In this document: in pieces, positions 1 to 9,358 of the stretch | Position numbering within the stretch: the first letter of the stretch is position 1 | How the letters are laid out: each line of letters begins with the position of its first letter | The notes under the pieces: generated by a model | What the model was told of the DNA's origin: nothing | The model's input: the letters and a program-made list of their open reading frames with translations, nothing else | Databases searched by the model: none | Translations under genes and position numbers: made by a program | NCBI RefSeq assembly: GCF_037126435.1 | Contig: NZ_CP147020.1 | Span: 558,001-622,000 of the forward strand | Source of the DNA: Bernardetia sp. ABR2-2B | Lineage (GTDB): Bacteria; Bacteroidota; Bacteroidia; Cytophagales; Bernardetiaceae | DNA length: 64,000 bases | Reading direction: 5' to 3'

Positions 1-1
1 T

Positions 2-805
2 ATTTGGCTTTTACTTATTAAAAAATTCAAATGGACAGGCAAAAAAACTTATTTTTTGATGGGAACTGGAATCCTTACTTTTGCTTATTGGACACTTATT
101 GTTCTTTCTGCAAAACTAGCAAATGAAGCTGTTTGCCTTATCGGACTTGCTACAATACCTCTTTTTATCAGTATTTTACGACCCATTTTGGGAAAAGGAA
201 CTTTGTCAGTAGGAGAAATAATCACAGGACTAAATGCTATTTTTGGAATATATATTATCTACAGTTCTGATTTTGATTATGGGTTAGGCTTTTTCTTAGC
301 TCTTCTTGCTGCCTTTTTTGGTGCGTTAGTTACTATTTTTAATGCAGAGCTAGTAAAAAAAGAAGATTCACTGGTTATTACCTTCTATCAAATGTTAGGA
401 GCTAGTATTACAGCTTTTCTTCTTTTACTTTTTTCTACTTTTTGGGGAGGAGTAATAAGTGATTTTATTCCTGTAAAATGGAGTTTGACGTTACGTGATT
501 TTGTCTTGATATTTAGTTTAGCACTAGGAGTTTCTGTCTATGCGTATAGCGAATCAGTACGATTAATGAAGTTTCTAAACCCTTTTACAGTAGCGATGGT
601 TGGAAATTTAGTTCCACTTTATGGAATTGTGAGTGTAATTATTTTATCTTACCTTTTTAATTCAGTGGAAACTTCAAAAATGGATATTTATTTTTATGCA
701 GGTGGAATCATTTTGGTTTCTGCTGTGGTAGCTCGTCCGTTAGTGATTTGGTATTTTGAAGTTTATGATGTTAGTGAAAATATCAAAAATAAAACGAATC
801 AGTAA
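2..805 (+). CDS. EamA/DMT-type inner-membrane transporter (5' end outside window)
   Basis: The frame is open from the first bases, so the true start and the N-terminal half lie upstream. The visible 267 or so residues are almost wholly hydrophobic, with about seven membrane spans and short loops, the pattern of the later part of ten-span EamA drug/metabolite transporters. A short basic tail ends the protein. The substrate cannot be told from sequence. The gene converges on the histidine kinase gene, with about 30 bases between the two stops. The family call rests on hydropathy and general resemblance only. Confidence 0.6.
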   Translation: MWLLLIKKFKWTGKKTYFLMGTGILTFAYWTLIVLSAKLANEAVCLIGLATIPLFISILRPILGKGTLSVGEIITGLNAIFGIYIIYSSDFDYGLGFFLALLAAFFGALVTIFNAELVKKEDSLVITFYQMLGASITAFLLLLFSTFWGGVISDFIPVKWSLTLRDFVLIFSLALGVSVYAYSESVRLMKFLNPFTVAMVGNLVPLYGIVSVIILSYLFNSVETSKMDIYFYAGGIILVSAVVARPLVIWYFEVYDVSENIKNKTNQ

Positions 806-835
806 TCATTGTTTTATCAAAAGATGAAAGTATAG

Positions 836-3694
836 CTATCTCATAAATCGAATACTAAATATAGTTCCTTCATTCTCATTGCTTTCTAACCAAATTTTGC
901 CTTTTTTATCATTTACAGAATGAGCCTCTACAATTCGTTTGGCAATACTCAATCCCAAACCTGTTCCTTTTGGCTTTCGATTGTTCTTATCTCTAATTTG
1001 ATGAAACTTCTCAAAAATAGAAATTTGATTTTCTTTTGAAATTCCTTTTCCATTGTCAATAATGTTTATTTGCCAAAAATCTTTTTCAATTCTTGTTTCA
1101 ATTATGATTTTGTATAATAGATTCTTTCTACTTTCTGGAATTTCACTTTTATTAAATTTCATATGATTAATGGCATTCGAAACTAAATTAATAAGCACTT
1201 GTTCAATACGCTTTTCATCTGCCTGTACAATTAATTCTTTTTCATTATTTGTAAATGAAATTGCTAACTTTATATTTTTTTCTTCTGCTAATGGCTGCAT
1301 AATCGTATAGCCCTTTTCTATTAGCTTCTTTAAATCAAATGCTTCAATTTCTAATGGAAATGAATTATTTTTGGAATGATTATCAAAACTTTCAATATCC
1401 AAAATTTCATTTATTAGAAGGCTAAGACGCTCACATTCATTTACTACATTTTCTAAAAAATTCTGCCTTTCATCTTCCTCTAAATCAGGGTTTTGATAGA
1501 CAATTTCAGAAAGCGCACGGATTGCCGTAATAGGCGTTCGGAGTTCGTGGGTAACCGTAGAAATAAAATCATCTTTGATTCTGTCTTGTTCCTTTAATTT
1601 TTGATTAGATTCTTCTAATTCTTTTGTCAGTCGTCGTAATTCTGATGATTTTTGGCGTAGCTCTCTGTTAGTAGAAAGCACATCTTGAGACTCTTTTAAA
1701 ATTGTAATTACTTCTTCCATTGCGACAGTTTCCTGTTCGTGCAATAACGAAGAAACCAAAATACGAGCAGAAACAGCACCCACTACATTAGAAAGCATAC
1801 GTTCGGCAAGCGTCAGAAGACGAGAATCTGCTAAAACTATTTTTTCTTTATTTTGAGGTAAATCATTTTTCAAAACTTCCTCTTCTGTATTTGATTTTTG
1901 ATAATTTTCTAATAAAAAAGTGGTTCGTTTTTCTCCCAAAAAGCTATTTAAAAGTTCTTTTACCTCTGAAAAATAGGCTTTTCCTTTCCATAAAACAGCA
2001 CTTTCAAAACGATTAGAATATTTAAAAATATCTACAAAAATTTCGGCTTCGTTTCTTTCACTCGCAGGTTGAACACTCATTACAGAAACCAAAACATAAC
2101 AAAATCCATTGAAAGAAAGCGACCAAAAGACACTTTGAGAAACAGCATCTAGTCCATTCATTCCAAAAAGTGCATTTGGATTTAATAATTGCAGAAAAAC
2201 AGAATCAGAAATCCAAAACGTAGAAACATAACCGTTTTGAGCAAATGAGGGCAAAATAAGTGTATAACTCCAAACAACAAAACCTATAACAATTCCTACA
2301 AATGCACCTTTCTTAGTTCCCCTTTTCCAAAATATTCCCCCAAAAAAGGCAGGTGCTAGTTGTGCAATGGCAGCAAAAGAAACAATTCCAACAGAAACAA
2401 GAGAAGAAATCTCGCCCACTACTCTAAAATAAAAATACGCAAGAAAAAGAATAAGCAAAATCCCTAATCTTCTAAACCACTTTATTGAAGTAATCGCTTT
2501 TTGGTTCGGGTTTTTCCAATCAAAATCTGAAACCCAGTTGGGTAGTAATAAATTATTTGAAATCATTGTACTAAGAGCAGCCGTCGAAACAATAATCATA
2601 CTCGTTGCAGCCGAAAAACCACCAATATAAGAAAGCAAAGCTACCCAAGGGGAATTTGAAGCCAAAGGCAAACTTAGCATAAACATATCTGCATTGATAG
2701 AAGTAGAACCTTCAAACCAAATCTTGCCTCCTAAAGCGATTGGCAATACCAAAAAATTAATAGCTAAAAGATAGAGCGCAAAAATCCACATAGACGGAAT
2801 AATATGCTTTTCGTCTTCATTTTCTACGACCGAAACTTGAAACTGACGAGGCAAAAGAAAAATAGCCAAAGCAGACAAAAGCAAATACCAAAACCATTCA
2901 CCACTACTTTTTTGATGCTGAATAATAGTAAGTTTTTCTAGGTCTGGATTCAGAGTTGTTTTCTCAAAAATATCAATCATTCCATCAAACATTCCGTAGA
3001 TAATAAAGCAGCCAACAAGTAGAAACATAGAGAGTTTTATAACAGTCTCAAAGGCAATAGCAGCTATCATTCCCCTATTTTTGTTATCGCTTTGAAGGTT
3101 ACGAGTCGTAAACAAAATCGTAAAAAAGCCAAGAAAAAGTGTTGCATAAAACGCTGTATCCGTAATCCATAAATTACTAAAAAAAAGAGTTTCTTGCGAT
3201 TGTGTAAGTACATCAATACTCATCGAAATTGCCTTTATTTGTACAGAAATATAAGGTACAATTCCCAAGACACATAAAATGGTAATCAAACGACCTAACG
3301 CAACACTTTTTCCATAACGAGCCGAAATAAAATCTGCTAAAGTTGTGATTCCTTTTGCCTTACTGATTCGGATTATTTTACGAAGCACAAACCACCAAAG
3401 AGGAATCGTAAGCAAAACACCAATATAAGTAGTCAGAAATCCCAAACCAGAAGTTGCAGCCTGTCCGACACTTCCATAAAATGTCCAAGCTGTGCAATAA
3501 ACACTCATAGAAAGCGCATAAATAAGTGGCTTGGTATAGTTATTTTTTGATGTTTGTTTTGGTGTTTGCTTTGATTTTTTCTTGCTTCTCTTTTTCCAAA
3601 AAAATACACTTTGGTATTCTGTCCAGTATGCTATACCAAACAAAATAGCCAAATAGCTGATAGAAATAAGAAATAGTAGAAATTCGGAATACAA
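836..3694 (-). CDS. Sodium/solute symporter-histidine kinase fusion (CbrA-like sensor)
   Basis: This 952-residue protein joins an SLC5/SSS-type symporter domain of about 13 membrane spans (residues 1-560) to a cytoplasmic linker with a coiled coil and a histidine kinase. The phosphoacceptor H box is THELRTPIT near residue 716, followed by the N box (EQVLINLVSNAINH), G1 (DNGKGI) and G2 (GTGLGLSIAKR) of the ATPase domain. Known relatives such as CbrA sense or transport amino or organic acids; the ligand here is unknown. The neighbouring divergent gene encodes a lone receiver domain, a likely phosphorylation partner. The acetate symporter and acs nearby make organic-acid sensing a reasonable inference. 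Confidence 0.88.
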   Translation of the reverse strand: MYSEFLLFLISISYLAILFGIAYWTEYQSVFFWKKRSKKKSKQTPKQTSKNNYTKPLIYALSMSVYCTAWTFYGSVGQAATSGLGFLTTYIGVLLTIPLWWFVLRKIIRISKAKGITTLADFISARYGKSVALGRLITILCVLGIVPYISVQIKAISMSIDVLTQSQETLFFSNLWITDTAFYATLFLGFFTILFTTRNLQSDNKNRGMIAAIAFETVIKLSMFLLVGCFIIYGMFDGMIDIFEKTTLNPDLEKLTIIQHQKSSGEWFWYLLLSALAIFLLPRQFQVSVVENEDEKHIIPSMWIFALYLLAINFLVLPIALGGKIWFEGSTSINADMFMLSLPLASNSPWVALLSYIGGFSAATSMIIVSTAALSTMISNNLLLPNWVSDFDWKNPNQKAITSIKWFRRLGILLILFLAYFYFRVVGEISSLVSVGIVSFAAIAQLAPAFFGGIFWKRGTKKGAFVGIVIGFVVWSYTLILPSFAQNGYVSTFWISDSVFLQLLNPNALFGMNGLDAVSQSVFWSLSFNGFCYVLVSVMSVQPASERNEAEIFVDIFKYSNRFESAVLWKGKAYFSEVKELLNSFLGEKRTTFLLENYQKSNTEEEVLKNDLPQNKEKIVLADSRLLTLAERMLSNVVGAVSARILVSSLLHEQETVAMEEVITILKESQDVLSTNRELRQKSSELRRLTKELEESNQKLKEQDRIKDDFISTVTHELRTPITAIRALSEIVYQNPDLEEDERQNFLENVVNECERLSLLINEILDIESFDNHSKNNSFPLEIEAFDLKKLIEKGYTIMQPLAEEKNIKLAISFTNNEKELIVQADEKRIEQVLINLVSNAINHMKFNKSEIPESRKNLLYKIIIETRIEKDFWQINIIDNGKGISKENQISIFEKFHQIRDKNNRKPKGTGLGLSIAKRIVEAHSVNDKKGKIWLESNENEGTIFSIRFMR

Positions 3695-3845
3695 ATTGAG
3701 TTATAAATTATTAATTGTGAATGATGAATGAAATATAAATATAATCCTTATTTTGAGTTCTCAATGAACTTATAAGTATCTTTGAGAAATTCAATTTATA
3801 AAAATTCCCTTTAAGATAATTGTATTTACCAAATTTCCCTAAAAA

Positions 3846-4202
3846 ATGAAACGTATTTTGATTGCCGACGATGAGCCAAATATTTTACTGTCTTTAGATT
3901 TTTTGATGCGAAAAAATGGCTATGAAGTTTTTATTGCACGAGATGGAAAAGAAGCCATAGAAATCATCAAAAATAAGAAACCACAAGCCGTAATTTTAGA
4001 TATTATGATGCCTGAAATGGACGGTTACGAGGTTTGTCAGTTTATAAGAAATAATGATGAATTAAGAGATACAAAAGTAATTTTCCTGTCAGCCAAAACA
4101 CAACCAGCAGATATTGAAAAAGGTCTGACAATGGCAGACTCGTATATTACAAAGCCTTTTTCTACAAAGGATATTGTGAAGGAAGTAAAGAGTTTGATAT
4201 AA
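3846..4202 (+). CDS. Single-domain response regulator (CheY-like receiver)
   Basis: The 118-residue protein is one receiver domain with nothing attached. The acidic pair is in IADDEPN near the N-terminus, the phosphoacceptor Asp is in VILDIMMPEMDG (about residue 53), and the conserved Ser/Thr (FLSAK) and Lys (ITKPFS) follow. It starts 151 bases from the divergent symporter-histidine kinase gene and is probably its phosphorylation target. With no output domain it must act through protein contacts or as a phosphate sink. No DNA-binding part is present in any frame downstream. Confidence 0.9.
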   Translation: MKRILIADDEPNILLSLDFLMRKNGYEVFIARDGKEAIEIIKNKKPQAVILDIMMPEMDGYEVCQFIRNNDELRDTKVIFLSAKTQPADIEKGLTMADSYITKPFSTKDIVKEVKSLI

Positions 4203-4207
4203 AAAAA

Positions 4208-4236
4208 GAAGAACCACCTCAAAAAGATAGTTCTTC
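4208..4236 (+). terminator. Possible terminator after the receiver gene
   Basis: GAAGAAC and GTTCTTC form a 7-bp stem around a 15-base loop just after the receiver stop. There is no clear T-run after it, so this is weak. Confidence 0.35.
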
Positions 4237-4261
4237 ATTAGTTTCCGACATTGAAATCGTT

Positions 4262-4456
4262 TCAGCGTTTCCAGTGATAAATAATAACTATCAAAAGAGT
4301 GACTGAAACAAACCACACACCAAATAGATAAAAGAAAGCTGTCGGTACTTTCCCTACCCATTTTACCTTGTTGAATATTCCCAATATCGGATAATTGAAA
4401 AGCACCAACATTAGTGTAGTCAAAATCAATAAATCTCTTATTAACAGGCGATTCAT
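4262..4456 (-). CDS. Small two-span membrane protein
   Basis: I choose the start at MNRLLIRDLLIL, giving 64 residues. The frame stays open for 18 codons upstream, but that stretch is read from the AT-rich palindrome and is unlikely to be coding. Two hydrophobic segments (residues 5-24 and 38-60) flank a short polar loop containing KVKWVGKVP. It lies directly downstream of the symporter gene on the same strand, 28 bases past that gene's stop if read to the palindrome edge, so it could be a co-transcribed accessory subunit. I do not recognise the family. Confidence 0.55.
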   Translation of the reverse strand: MNRLLIRDLLILTTLMLVLFNYPILGIFNKVKWVGKVPTAFFYLFGVWFVSVTLLIVIIYHWKR

Positions 4457-4461
4457 AAAAC

Positions 4462-4530
4462 AAATGATTAGTGATAAATGGTAAATGATAAACGAAAAGT
4501 CATTTATCACTTACCATTTACAATTTATCG
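4462..4530. repeat. AT-rich imperfect palindrome
   Basis: Arms reading GATAAATGGTAAATGATAAA and the reverse complement of TTATCACTTACCATTTACAA fold into one long hairpin. Similar AT-rich intergenic palindromes occur at 6718-6840, 8281-8395 and 8762-8866. Confidence 0.5.
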
Positions 4531-4537
4531 TTTTTCC

Positions 4538-6310
4538 TTAATGGTCTACGGCTTCCCCAGCACCACGAGGCAAACGAATATCCTCTACAATATCTTGTAC
4601 TTCTTGTGGAGGTGCAGGCGTGAAGCTACTTATGACTACCGATACAATTACATTCAAGACCATTCCTAATGTTCCGATTCCTTCTGGAGAGATTCCGAAA
4701 AGCCAGTTTTCTGGAGTATTCATTTCTGGAGAAACAAATTTGAAATAAACGATGTAACCAATTGTGAAGGCAAGACCTACTACCATTCCTGCAATCGCTC
4801 CTTCTTTATTCATTCGTTTATAGAAAATTCCCATTACAATAACTGGAAAGAATGAAGCTGCTGCTAATCCGAAGGCAAAGGCGACTACTTCTGCTACAAA
4901 ACCAGGAGGATAAATTCCAAAAAGTCCTGCTATCGTAACAGCTACGGCTGCTGCGATACGTGCAGCAACAAGTTCACCTTTTTCAGAGATATTTGGCATT
5001 ACTACTTTTTTGAGTAAATCGTGAGAAACTGATGCAGAAATTACAAGTAAAAGCCCTGCAGCCGTAGAAAGTGCTGCTGCTAGTCCACCTGCTCCAATAA
5101 GTGCCACTACCCAGTTAGGAAGATTTGCAATTTCAGGATTGGCAAGTACCATAATATCTCTATCTATGTAGAGTTCATTTTTTGAAGAAGGGTCAGGGTT
5201 TGCTATTACTAATTCTCCGTGTTTTCCTTTTTGTCCTTCTACAAATTCAGGCTTACCTGTTACGGCTTTTCCTGCTACATACTGTATTTTTCCATCGTCA
5301 TTTTTATCTACCCAACCTAAAAGACCTGTCTTCTCCCAGTTGCTTACCCATTCTGGCATTGCAGAATATTCTTTATTACTAACTGTTTCGATAAGATTTG
5401 TACGAGCAAAAGCAGCAAGAGCAGGCGCAGTAGTATAAAGCAGAGCAATAAAAATAAGCGCATAACCACCCGAAATACGAGCATCTTTTACACGAGGAAC
5501 AGTAAAGAAACGAACAATTACGTGTGGAAGTCCTGCCGTTCCGACCATTAGCGCAGCCGTAATAAAGAAGACATCTATTGTACTTTTTGTGCCGTCCGTA
5601 TAAGGTGTAAACCCTAATTCTTGATTGAGACCATCTAATTTATCCAACAAATAAACATCACTTCCAACTACTGTTCCTCCAAAACCTAATTGTGGAATTG
5701 GATTTCCTGTTACTTGTATAGAAATGAAAATTACAGGTACTAAGAAAGCAAACATCAAAACACAATATTGTGCTACTTGTGTATAAGTAATTCCTTTCAT
5801 TCCACCCAAAACGGCATAGAAAAATACGATACACATTCCGATAACTACGCCCCATTCGACAGAAACCTCCAAGAAACGAGCAAACACAACGCCCACGCCA
5901 CGCATCTGACCAGCCACATACGTAAACGAAACAAAAAGCGCACAAACAACAGCTACCAAACGAGCCGTATCTGAATAATATCTATCACCTACAAAATCAG
6001 GAACAGTAAATTTTCCAAATTTTCGTAAGTAAGGTGCAAGTACCAAAGCCAAAAGTACATACCCTCCTGTCCAGCCCATTAGATAAACCGAACCATCATA
6101 TCCACTAAATGAAATAATCCCTGCCATAGAGATAAACGAAGCTGCCGACATCCAATCGGCTGCCGTTGCCATTCCGTTAGCGAGTGGCGAAACGCCTCCT
6201 CCAGCTACATAAAATTCTTTTGTCGAACCTGCTCTTGACCAAATCGCAATACCAATATAGAGAGCGAAAGTGATGCCTACAAGTATATATGTCCAAACTT
6301 GAATGCTCAT
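4538..6310 (-). CDS. Sodium:solute symporter, acetate/short-chain acid type
   Basis: This 590-residue inner-membrane protein has about 13 spans of the SSS family. Family-typical stretches include EFYVAGGGVSPLANGMATAA near the N-terminus and the helices around GLAAALSTAAGLLLVISASV. An inserted hydrophilic loop of about 75 residues (around residues 310-385, GWVDKNDDGKIQYVAGK) resembles that of the DUF4212-associated subclass. The DUF4212 small-subunit gene lies upstream on the same strand. Known relatives import acetate, propionate or pyruvate with sodium, which fits acs 3 kb away. The exact substrate is an inference. Confidence 0.85.
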   Translation of the reverse strand: MSIQVWTYILVGITFALYIGIAIWSRAGSTKEFYVAGGGVSPLANGMATAADWMSAASFISMAGIISFSGYDGSVYLMGWTGGYVLLALVLAPYLRKFGKFTVPDFVGDRYYSDTARLVAVVCALFVSFTYVAGQMRGVGVVFARFLEVSVEWGVVIGMCIVFFYAVLGGMKGITYTQVAQYCVLMFAFLVPVIFISIQVTGNPIPQLGFGGTVVGSDVYLLDKLDGLNQELGFTPYTDGTKSTIDVFFITAALMVGTAGLPHVIVRFFTVPRVKDARISGGYALIFIALLYTTAPALAAFARTNLIETVSNKEYSAMPEWVSNWEKTGLLGWVDKNDDGKIQYVAGKAVTGKPEFVEGQKGKHGELVIANPDPSSKNELYIDRDIMVLANPEIANLPNWVVALIGAGGLAAALSTAAGLLLVISASVSHDLLKKVVMPNISEKGELVAARIAAAVAVTIAGLFGIYPPGFVAEVVAFAFGLAAASFFPVIVMGIFYKRMNKEGAIAGMVVGLAFTIGYIVYFKFVSPEMNTPENWLFGISPEGIGTLGMVLNVIVSVVISSFTPAPPQEVQDIVEDIRLPRGAGEAVDH

Positions 6311-6350
6311 AATAAATAAAGTTTTTTTGTGGTGTGTGTATTTATTTTTT

Positions 6351-6425
6351 AACCATCAACGAGACTTCGCCGTCGTTGAGGATTGTAATTAAAACCTCGT
6401 TGACGGCAACGCCTCAACGACGGTT
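6351..6425. repeat. GC-richer inverted repeat between symporter and DUF4212 genes
   Basis: Two imperfect arms of about 31 bases (6351-6381 and 6395-6425) carry CGTCGTTGAGG-type units in both orientations. It is markedly richer in GC than its surroundings. It sits in the transcribed gap between two co-directional genes and could set their relative mRNA levels. Confidence 0.55.
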
Positions 6426-6438
6426 AAGAGATAGTTTG

Positions 6439-6708
6439 TTATTTTTCATCTACATCAAATTCCTTATCTAGCTTGTTCATAAGCCAAACATAGACAAAAA
6501 TCAAGATGACAAAAATGTAAATTGAGCCTTGTTGGGCAAACCAAAAACCTAGTTTGAAGCCTCCCATTCTGATGGTATTGAGTTCATCAACAAAAAGAAT
6601 TCCTGCGCCATACGAAACAATGAACCAAATAGTCAGCAAAATACCGAGATAAGAAAGGTTTTTCTTCCAGTATTTGTCCATTAGTTTTTTCTGTGTGTTG
6701 TCTTTCAT
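6439..6708 (-). CDS. DUF4212 small subunit of the sodium/solute symporter
   Basis: The 89-residue protein has two membrane spans (residues 18-38 and 60-80) linked by a segment with FVDELNTIRMGGFKLGFWFA, which is the hallmark of DUF4212. In many bacteria this small protein is encoded directly upstream of a large SSS symporter and is thought to be its partner subunit, exactly as seen here. The 129-base gap to the symporter start contains a GC-rich inverted repeat. No catalytic residues are expected. Confidence 0.85.
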   Translation of the reverse strand: MKDNTQKKLMDKYWKKNLSYLGILLTIWFIVSYGAGILFVDELNTIRMGGFKLGFWFAQQGSIYIFVILIFVYVWLMNKLDKEFDVDEK

Positions 6709-6717
6709 AATTTTATT

Positions 6718-6840
6718 AAATTGTGAGTGATGAATTATAAATGATGAATGAGTTGTGAATTATCAATATAGGAATGAAAATACGAAGTATGACATATAAT
6801 TTGTATTCATTCATAATTAACCATTAATAATTCACAATTT
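6718..6840. repeat. MITE-like AT-rich inverted repeat
   Basis: The unit begins AAATTGTGAGTGATGAATTA and ends with TTAATAATTCACAATTT, so the ends are inverted copies of each other over about 40 bases. It occupies nearly the whole gap between the DUF4212 and porin genes. A close relative lies at 8762-8866. Confidence 0.6.
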
Positions 6841-6844
6841 GTGT

Positions 6845-8161
6845 TTACAACCAAATATGTGTTTGAAGAATAATTTCTCCTCTTGAAGTATCTAAATTTC
6901 CTGCTGCATAAACAGGACGTTGAGAATATTGAAGTGTAATTTTGGCATGATGTCCGTTGATGAAATAATTTGCGCCAAAATCAAATTGAGTAGAAGGGTC
7001 GTTTAAGGCTTCAAAATCTTTATAAGTTACGGCTGCAAAAGGCTGAAACTGTGTTCCGTTTTGGAATTTTTTGAACGCATAACCAGCTTGTGTATAAAAA
7101 ATTGAACCTGTTCCGATGGTAGGTTGTGTATTTCCTCCGTTGCCAGAAATATTCATAATTCCTACATTACGCAAATAATTATCGCCAAAATCATAGCTAT
7201 AAAAAGCTGAGTAAGCCGTTATTCCTCCACTTCCCAAAGGCATATCTAAGAAAGCATCTACTGCAAAAAGTGAAATATCATTCAGTTCTGCTTCTGACTG
7301 CCCTACCTGTTTCGTACCTGTTGCATCTGCATGATAATGAAAACCTGCACCAAGATTAAAAATTTTCTTTGCACCCATATATGTTCCTACAAAATACGGT
7401 AGTTTATTCGATTCTTTATCAAAAAACTGATAATTAAAATATCCTTGTATGGCTGTATTTTCATTCAAAACATTTCTTGCTATGCCATCATCTGGAAGTT
7501 CTTCGGCTAATCCATCTGCTGCAAAAGGCTTATTGAGTGCAATACGATAATCAAACTTTCCGATTTTTCCTTTTGCGTACATTCCCATCTGACGAGCAAA
7601 TTGGTCTGTAAGTTCAATCGTTGCCCAGTTGAAAATAGGCGCATCTACTGCCAAAAAATTAAGTGTACTAGCGTTCGTCATTCTTGAAATTCCATTCCAA
7701 TAATGAAGTCCTGCACCTAAGTAAAGTTCATCAGCAATTTTATATTCTGTCCAAGCATCGTGCATAAAAAGTTGAGGTTTTTTGCCGTTTGCTCCTGTAA
7801 TCCCTCCATTTCTAAAAGTTTGATTATTGATACCAAAATGAGTCAGAATCAAAAAACGAGGCGAAACTTGTGCAAACATCAAGACACGAGAACGACGAAG
7901 ACCAATATCAAATGTATTATCTGAAGGTTGTCCAGCAATATCTACACTATTAGGATTATTTTGAGTAGAGCGAACCCAAAACTGATGCCACGTCAGAAAA
8001 CGAATATATTTATTTCCACTCTCATCTAGTTTCAGAGTAAGAGGTTTGTAAGAATGATCAACCTTTTCTTTTTCTTCTGTTTTTTCTTGAGCGAATAATT
8101 TTTGGCTAAAACAAATCAAAACCAAATAAAACGCAAGTAATTTTAAATTTAATAACTTCAT
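6845..8161 (-). CDS. Outer-membrane porin-like beta-barrel protein
   Basis: The 438-residue protein starts with a signal peptide (LLAFYLVLICFSQKLFAQ) and then shows alternating polar/aromatic strands throughout, ending in a hydrophobic strand (EIILQTHIWL) typical of outer-membrane barrels. Segments such as GLRRSRVLMFAQVSPRFLIL resemble the phosphate-selective porin (OprO/OprP) group of Bacteroidota. It lies upstream of the DUF4212-symporter pair on the same strand, so the three may form an uptake path across both membranes for an organic acid. That functional link is inference. Confidence 0.75.
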   Translation of the reverse strand: MKLLNLKLLAFYLVLICFSQKLFAQEKTEEKEKVDHSYKPLTLKLDESGNKYIRFLTWHQFWVRSTQNNPNSVDIAGQPSDNTFDIGLRRSRVLMFAQVSPRFLILTHFGINNQTFRNGGITGANGKKPQLFMHDAWTEYKIADELYLGAGLHYWNGISRMTNASTLNFLAVDAPIFNWATIELTDQFARQMGMYAKGKIGKFDYRIALNKPFAADGLAEELPDDGIARNVLNENTAIQGYFNYQFFDKESNKLPYFVGTYMGAKKIFNLGAGFHYHADATGTKQVGQSEAELNDISLFAVDAFLDMPLGSGGITAYSAFYSYDFGDNYLRNVGIMNISGNGGNTQPTIGTGSIFYTQAGYAFKKFQNGTQFQPFAAVTYKDFEALNDPSTQFDFGANYFINGHHAKITLQYSQRPVYAAGNLDTSRGEIILQTHIWL

Positions 8162-8280
8162 TGTATGGCAGGTTTGTGTTTATGTGAAATTTTATTTTGT
8201 GTTTATTTCCTCAATGATACACACAAGCCGACCTAATTGTCAAATGGTGGGTTGTTTTCTGTTAATTTAATATAGTTATT

Positions 8281-8395
8281 TTTGAATTGTGAATTGTGAG
8301 TTATTAATTATGAATGGAAAACCATTACTTGAATTACAAATGATTAGTTGTGAATTGTGAACGAATACAAACTAGTATTTCGCTTGAAATTCATT
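8281..8395. repeat. AT-rich repeat of the intergenic family
   Basis: It contains several TTGTGAATTGTGAA and ATTAATTATGAATG units related to the repeats at 6718-6840 and 8762-8866. It fills most of the 230-base gap between the porin start and the next gene. No ORF is seen. Confidence 0.45.
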
Positions 8396-8753
8396 ATTTG
8401 TTTAAATTTATTTTTGTCGTCTTTATAATACTTGTGATAATACTCATTACTTCGTCTGCATCTTTGTAGATATTATCAAATTGTTGTTCTGTTAAATAAT
8501 CCGTTTCTTTCAGTAATTCTAACCAGTAAAGAGTTTCGTTATTTTCCTTTTGAGCGATTGACATTTTATGTATAAAATCCTTTTTACTTTCAGCATGTAC
8601 AGCTTCTCTTACCATTGCTCCTATACTTGTTCCACTTCTCAATAATTGCTTTGATAAAGTATATTCTTTCTTCTCTTTTTCTAAAAACTTATATAATTTG
8701 ACTATTCTGACAGCTAAATTGAAACTTTTTTCTTTAACAGGATTAGATTGCAT
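8394..8753 (-). CDS. Four-helix-bundle protein (S23-like)
   Basis: I start at MQSNPVKEKSFN, giving 119 residues. Sixteen further codons are open upstream, but they are read through the intergenic repeat and are probably not translated. The pattern NLAVRIVKLYKFL, LLRSGTSIGAMVREA, SKKDFIHKMSIAQKENNET and YWLELL is that of the four-helix-bundle (23S rRNA-associated, S23-like) family common in Bacteroidota. The biochemical role of the family is not well established. It is flanked on both sides by AT-rich repeats. Confidence 0.8.
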   Translation of the reverse strand: MQSNPVKEKSFNLAVRIVKLYKFLEKEKKEYTLSKQLLRSGTSIGAMVREAVHAESKKDFIHKMSIAQKENNETLYWLELLKETDYLTEQQFDNIYKDADEVMSIITSIIKTTKINLNK

Positions 8754-8761
8754 AATGAATA

Positions 8762-8866
8762 AAATTGTGAGTGATGAGTTGTGAATGATGAATGAATACA
8801 AATTACTAATTAATTCATAATTTCATTCGTGTTCATTCACAAATCACCATTAATAATTCACAATTT
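8762..8866. repeat. MITE-like AT-rich inverted repeat
   Basis: It begins AAATTGTGAGTGATGAGTTG and ends TTAATAATTCACAATTT, the same end sequences as the copy at 6718-6840 with a diverged middle. It lies exactly between two minus-strand genes. Confidence 0.6.
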
Positions 8867-8868
8867 CA

Positions 8869-9291
8869 TCATAGTCTTTCCCACTTGATTATCATAAACT
8901 TATCTCCCAAAGGCGTTATCAAAATACTAGAATCCTCTAAGGCATTTTTTTCGTCTAAAAACTCTAATAACTCATTGTGTTTTAATACTTTATAAGTAGG
9001 CCGATATTCTCTCATTTTGGGACGAGAAATTTTATATTCTTTTACCCAGTTCATTACCGATACATGACTTACTCCGATAATTCGCTCAATTTCTCTGTAC
9101 GATAACCCCTCCAAGTAAAGCTGCAAAGCCTTGACTACATAATAGTTGTCAATGCGTTTTCCGTCTTTCTGAACAGTGAAGTAATAATTACAAGATTTAC
9201 ATAAAAAACGTTGTTTTTTTCGTATTGTGCCACTTTTTATAATCTGATTGCTTTGGCAACGTGGACAATCTGGAACTTTAAAAGTATTCAT
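8869..9291 (-). CDS. IS1-type zinc-ribbon/HTH protein, probably a domesticated regulator
   Basis: The 140-residue protein opens with a zinc ribbon (CPRCQSNQIIKSG and later CKSCNYYF), as in IS1 InsA and IS1595-type transposases, followed by a helix-turn-helix (LYLEGLSYREIERIIGVSHV). There is no DDE catalytic domain here or in any adjacent frame. The C-terminal 50 residues (LLEFLDEKNALEDSSILITP) look like a separate small domain. No terminal inverted repeats flank it as an IS. It is divergent from acs, so a role as a DNA-binding regulator is plausible, but an IS fragment cannot be excluded. Confidence 0.6.
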   Translation of the reverse strand: MNTFKVPDCPRCQSNQIIKSGTIRKKQRFLCKSCNYYFTVQKDGKRIDNYYVVKALQLYLEGLSYREIERIIGVSHVSVMNWVKEYKISRPKMREYRPTYKVLKHNELLEFLDEKNALEDSSILITPLGDKFMIIKWERL

Positions 9292-9358
9292 TTTTGATAA
9301 AAATTAATAAGAATTGTTGTGTGTTAGGTTTTATTATTCCATAATTTAATCAAAAAAA

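Noticed and set aside
4478-4669. Small plus-strand frame
   Set aside because: It runs through the AT-rich palindrome and then antisense to the symporter gene.
8869-9291. A complete insertion sequence
   Set aside because: Only the zinc-ribbon and HTH part is present; no DDE domain and no clear IS terminal repeats at its edges.
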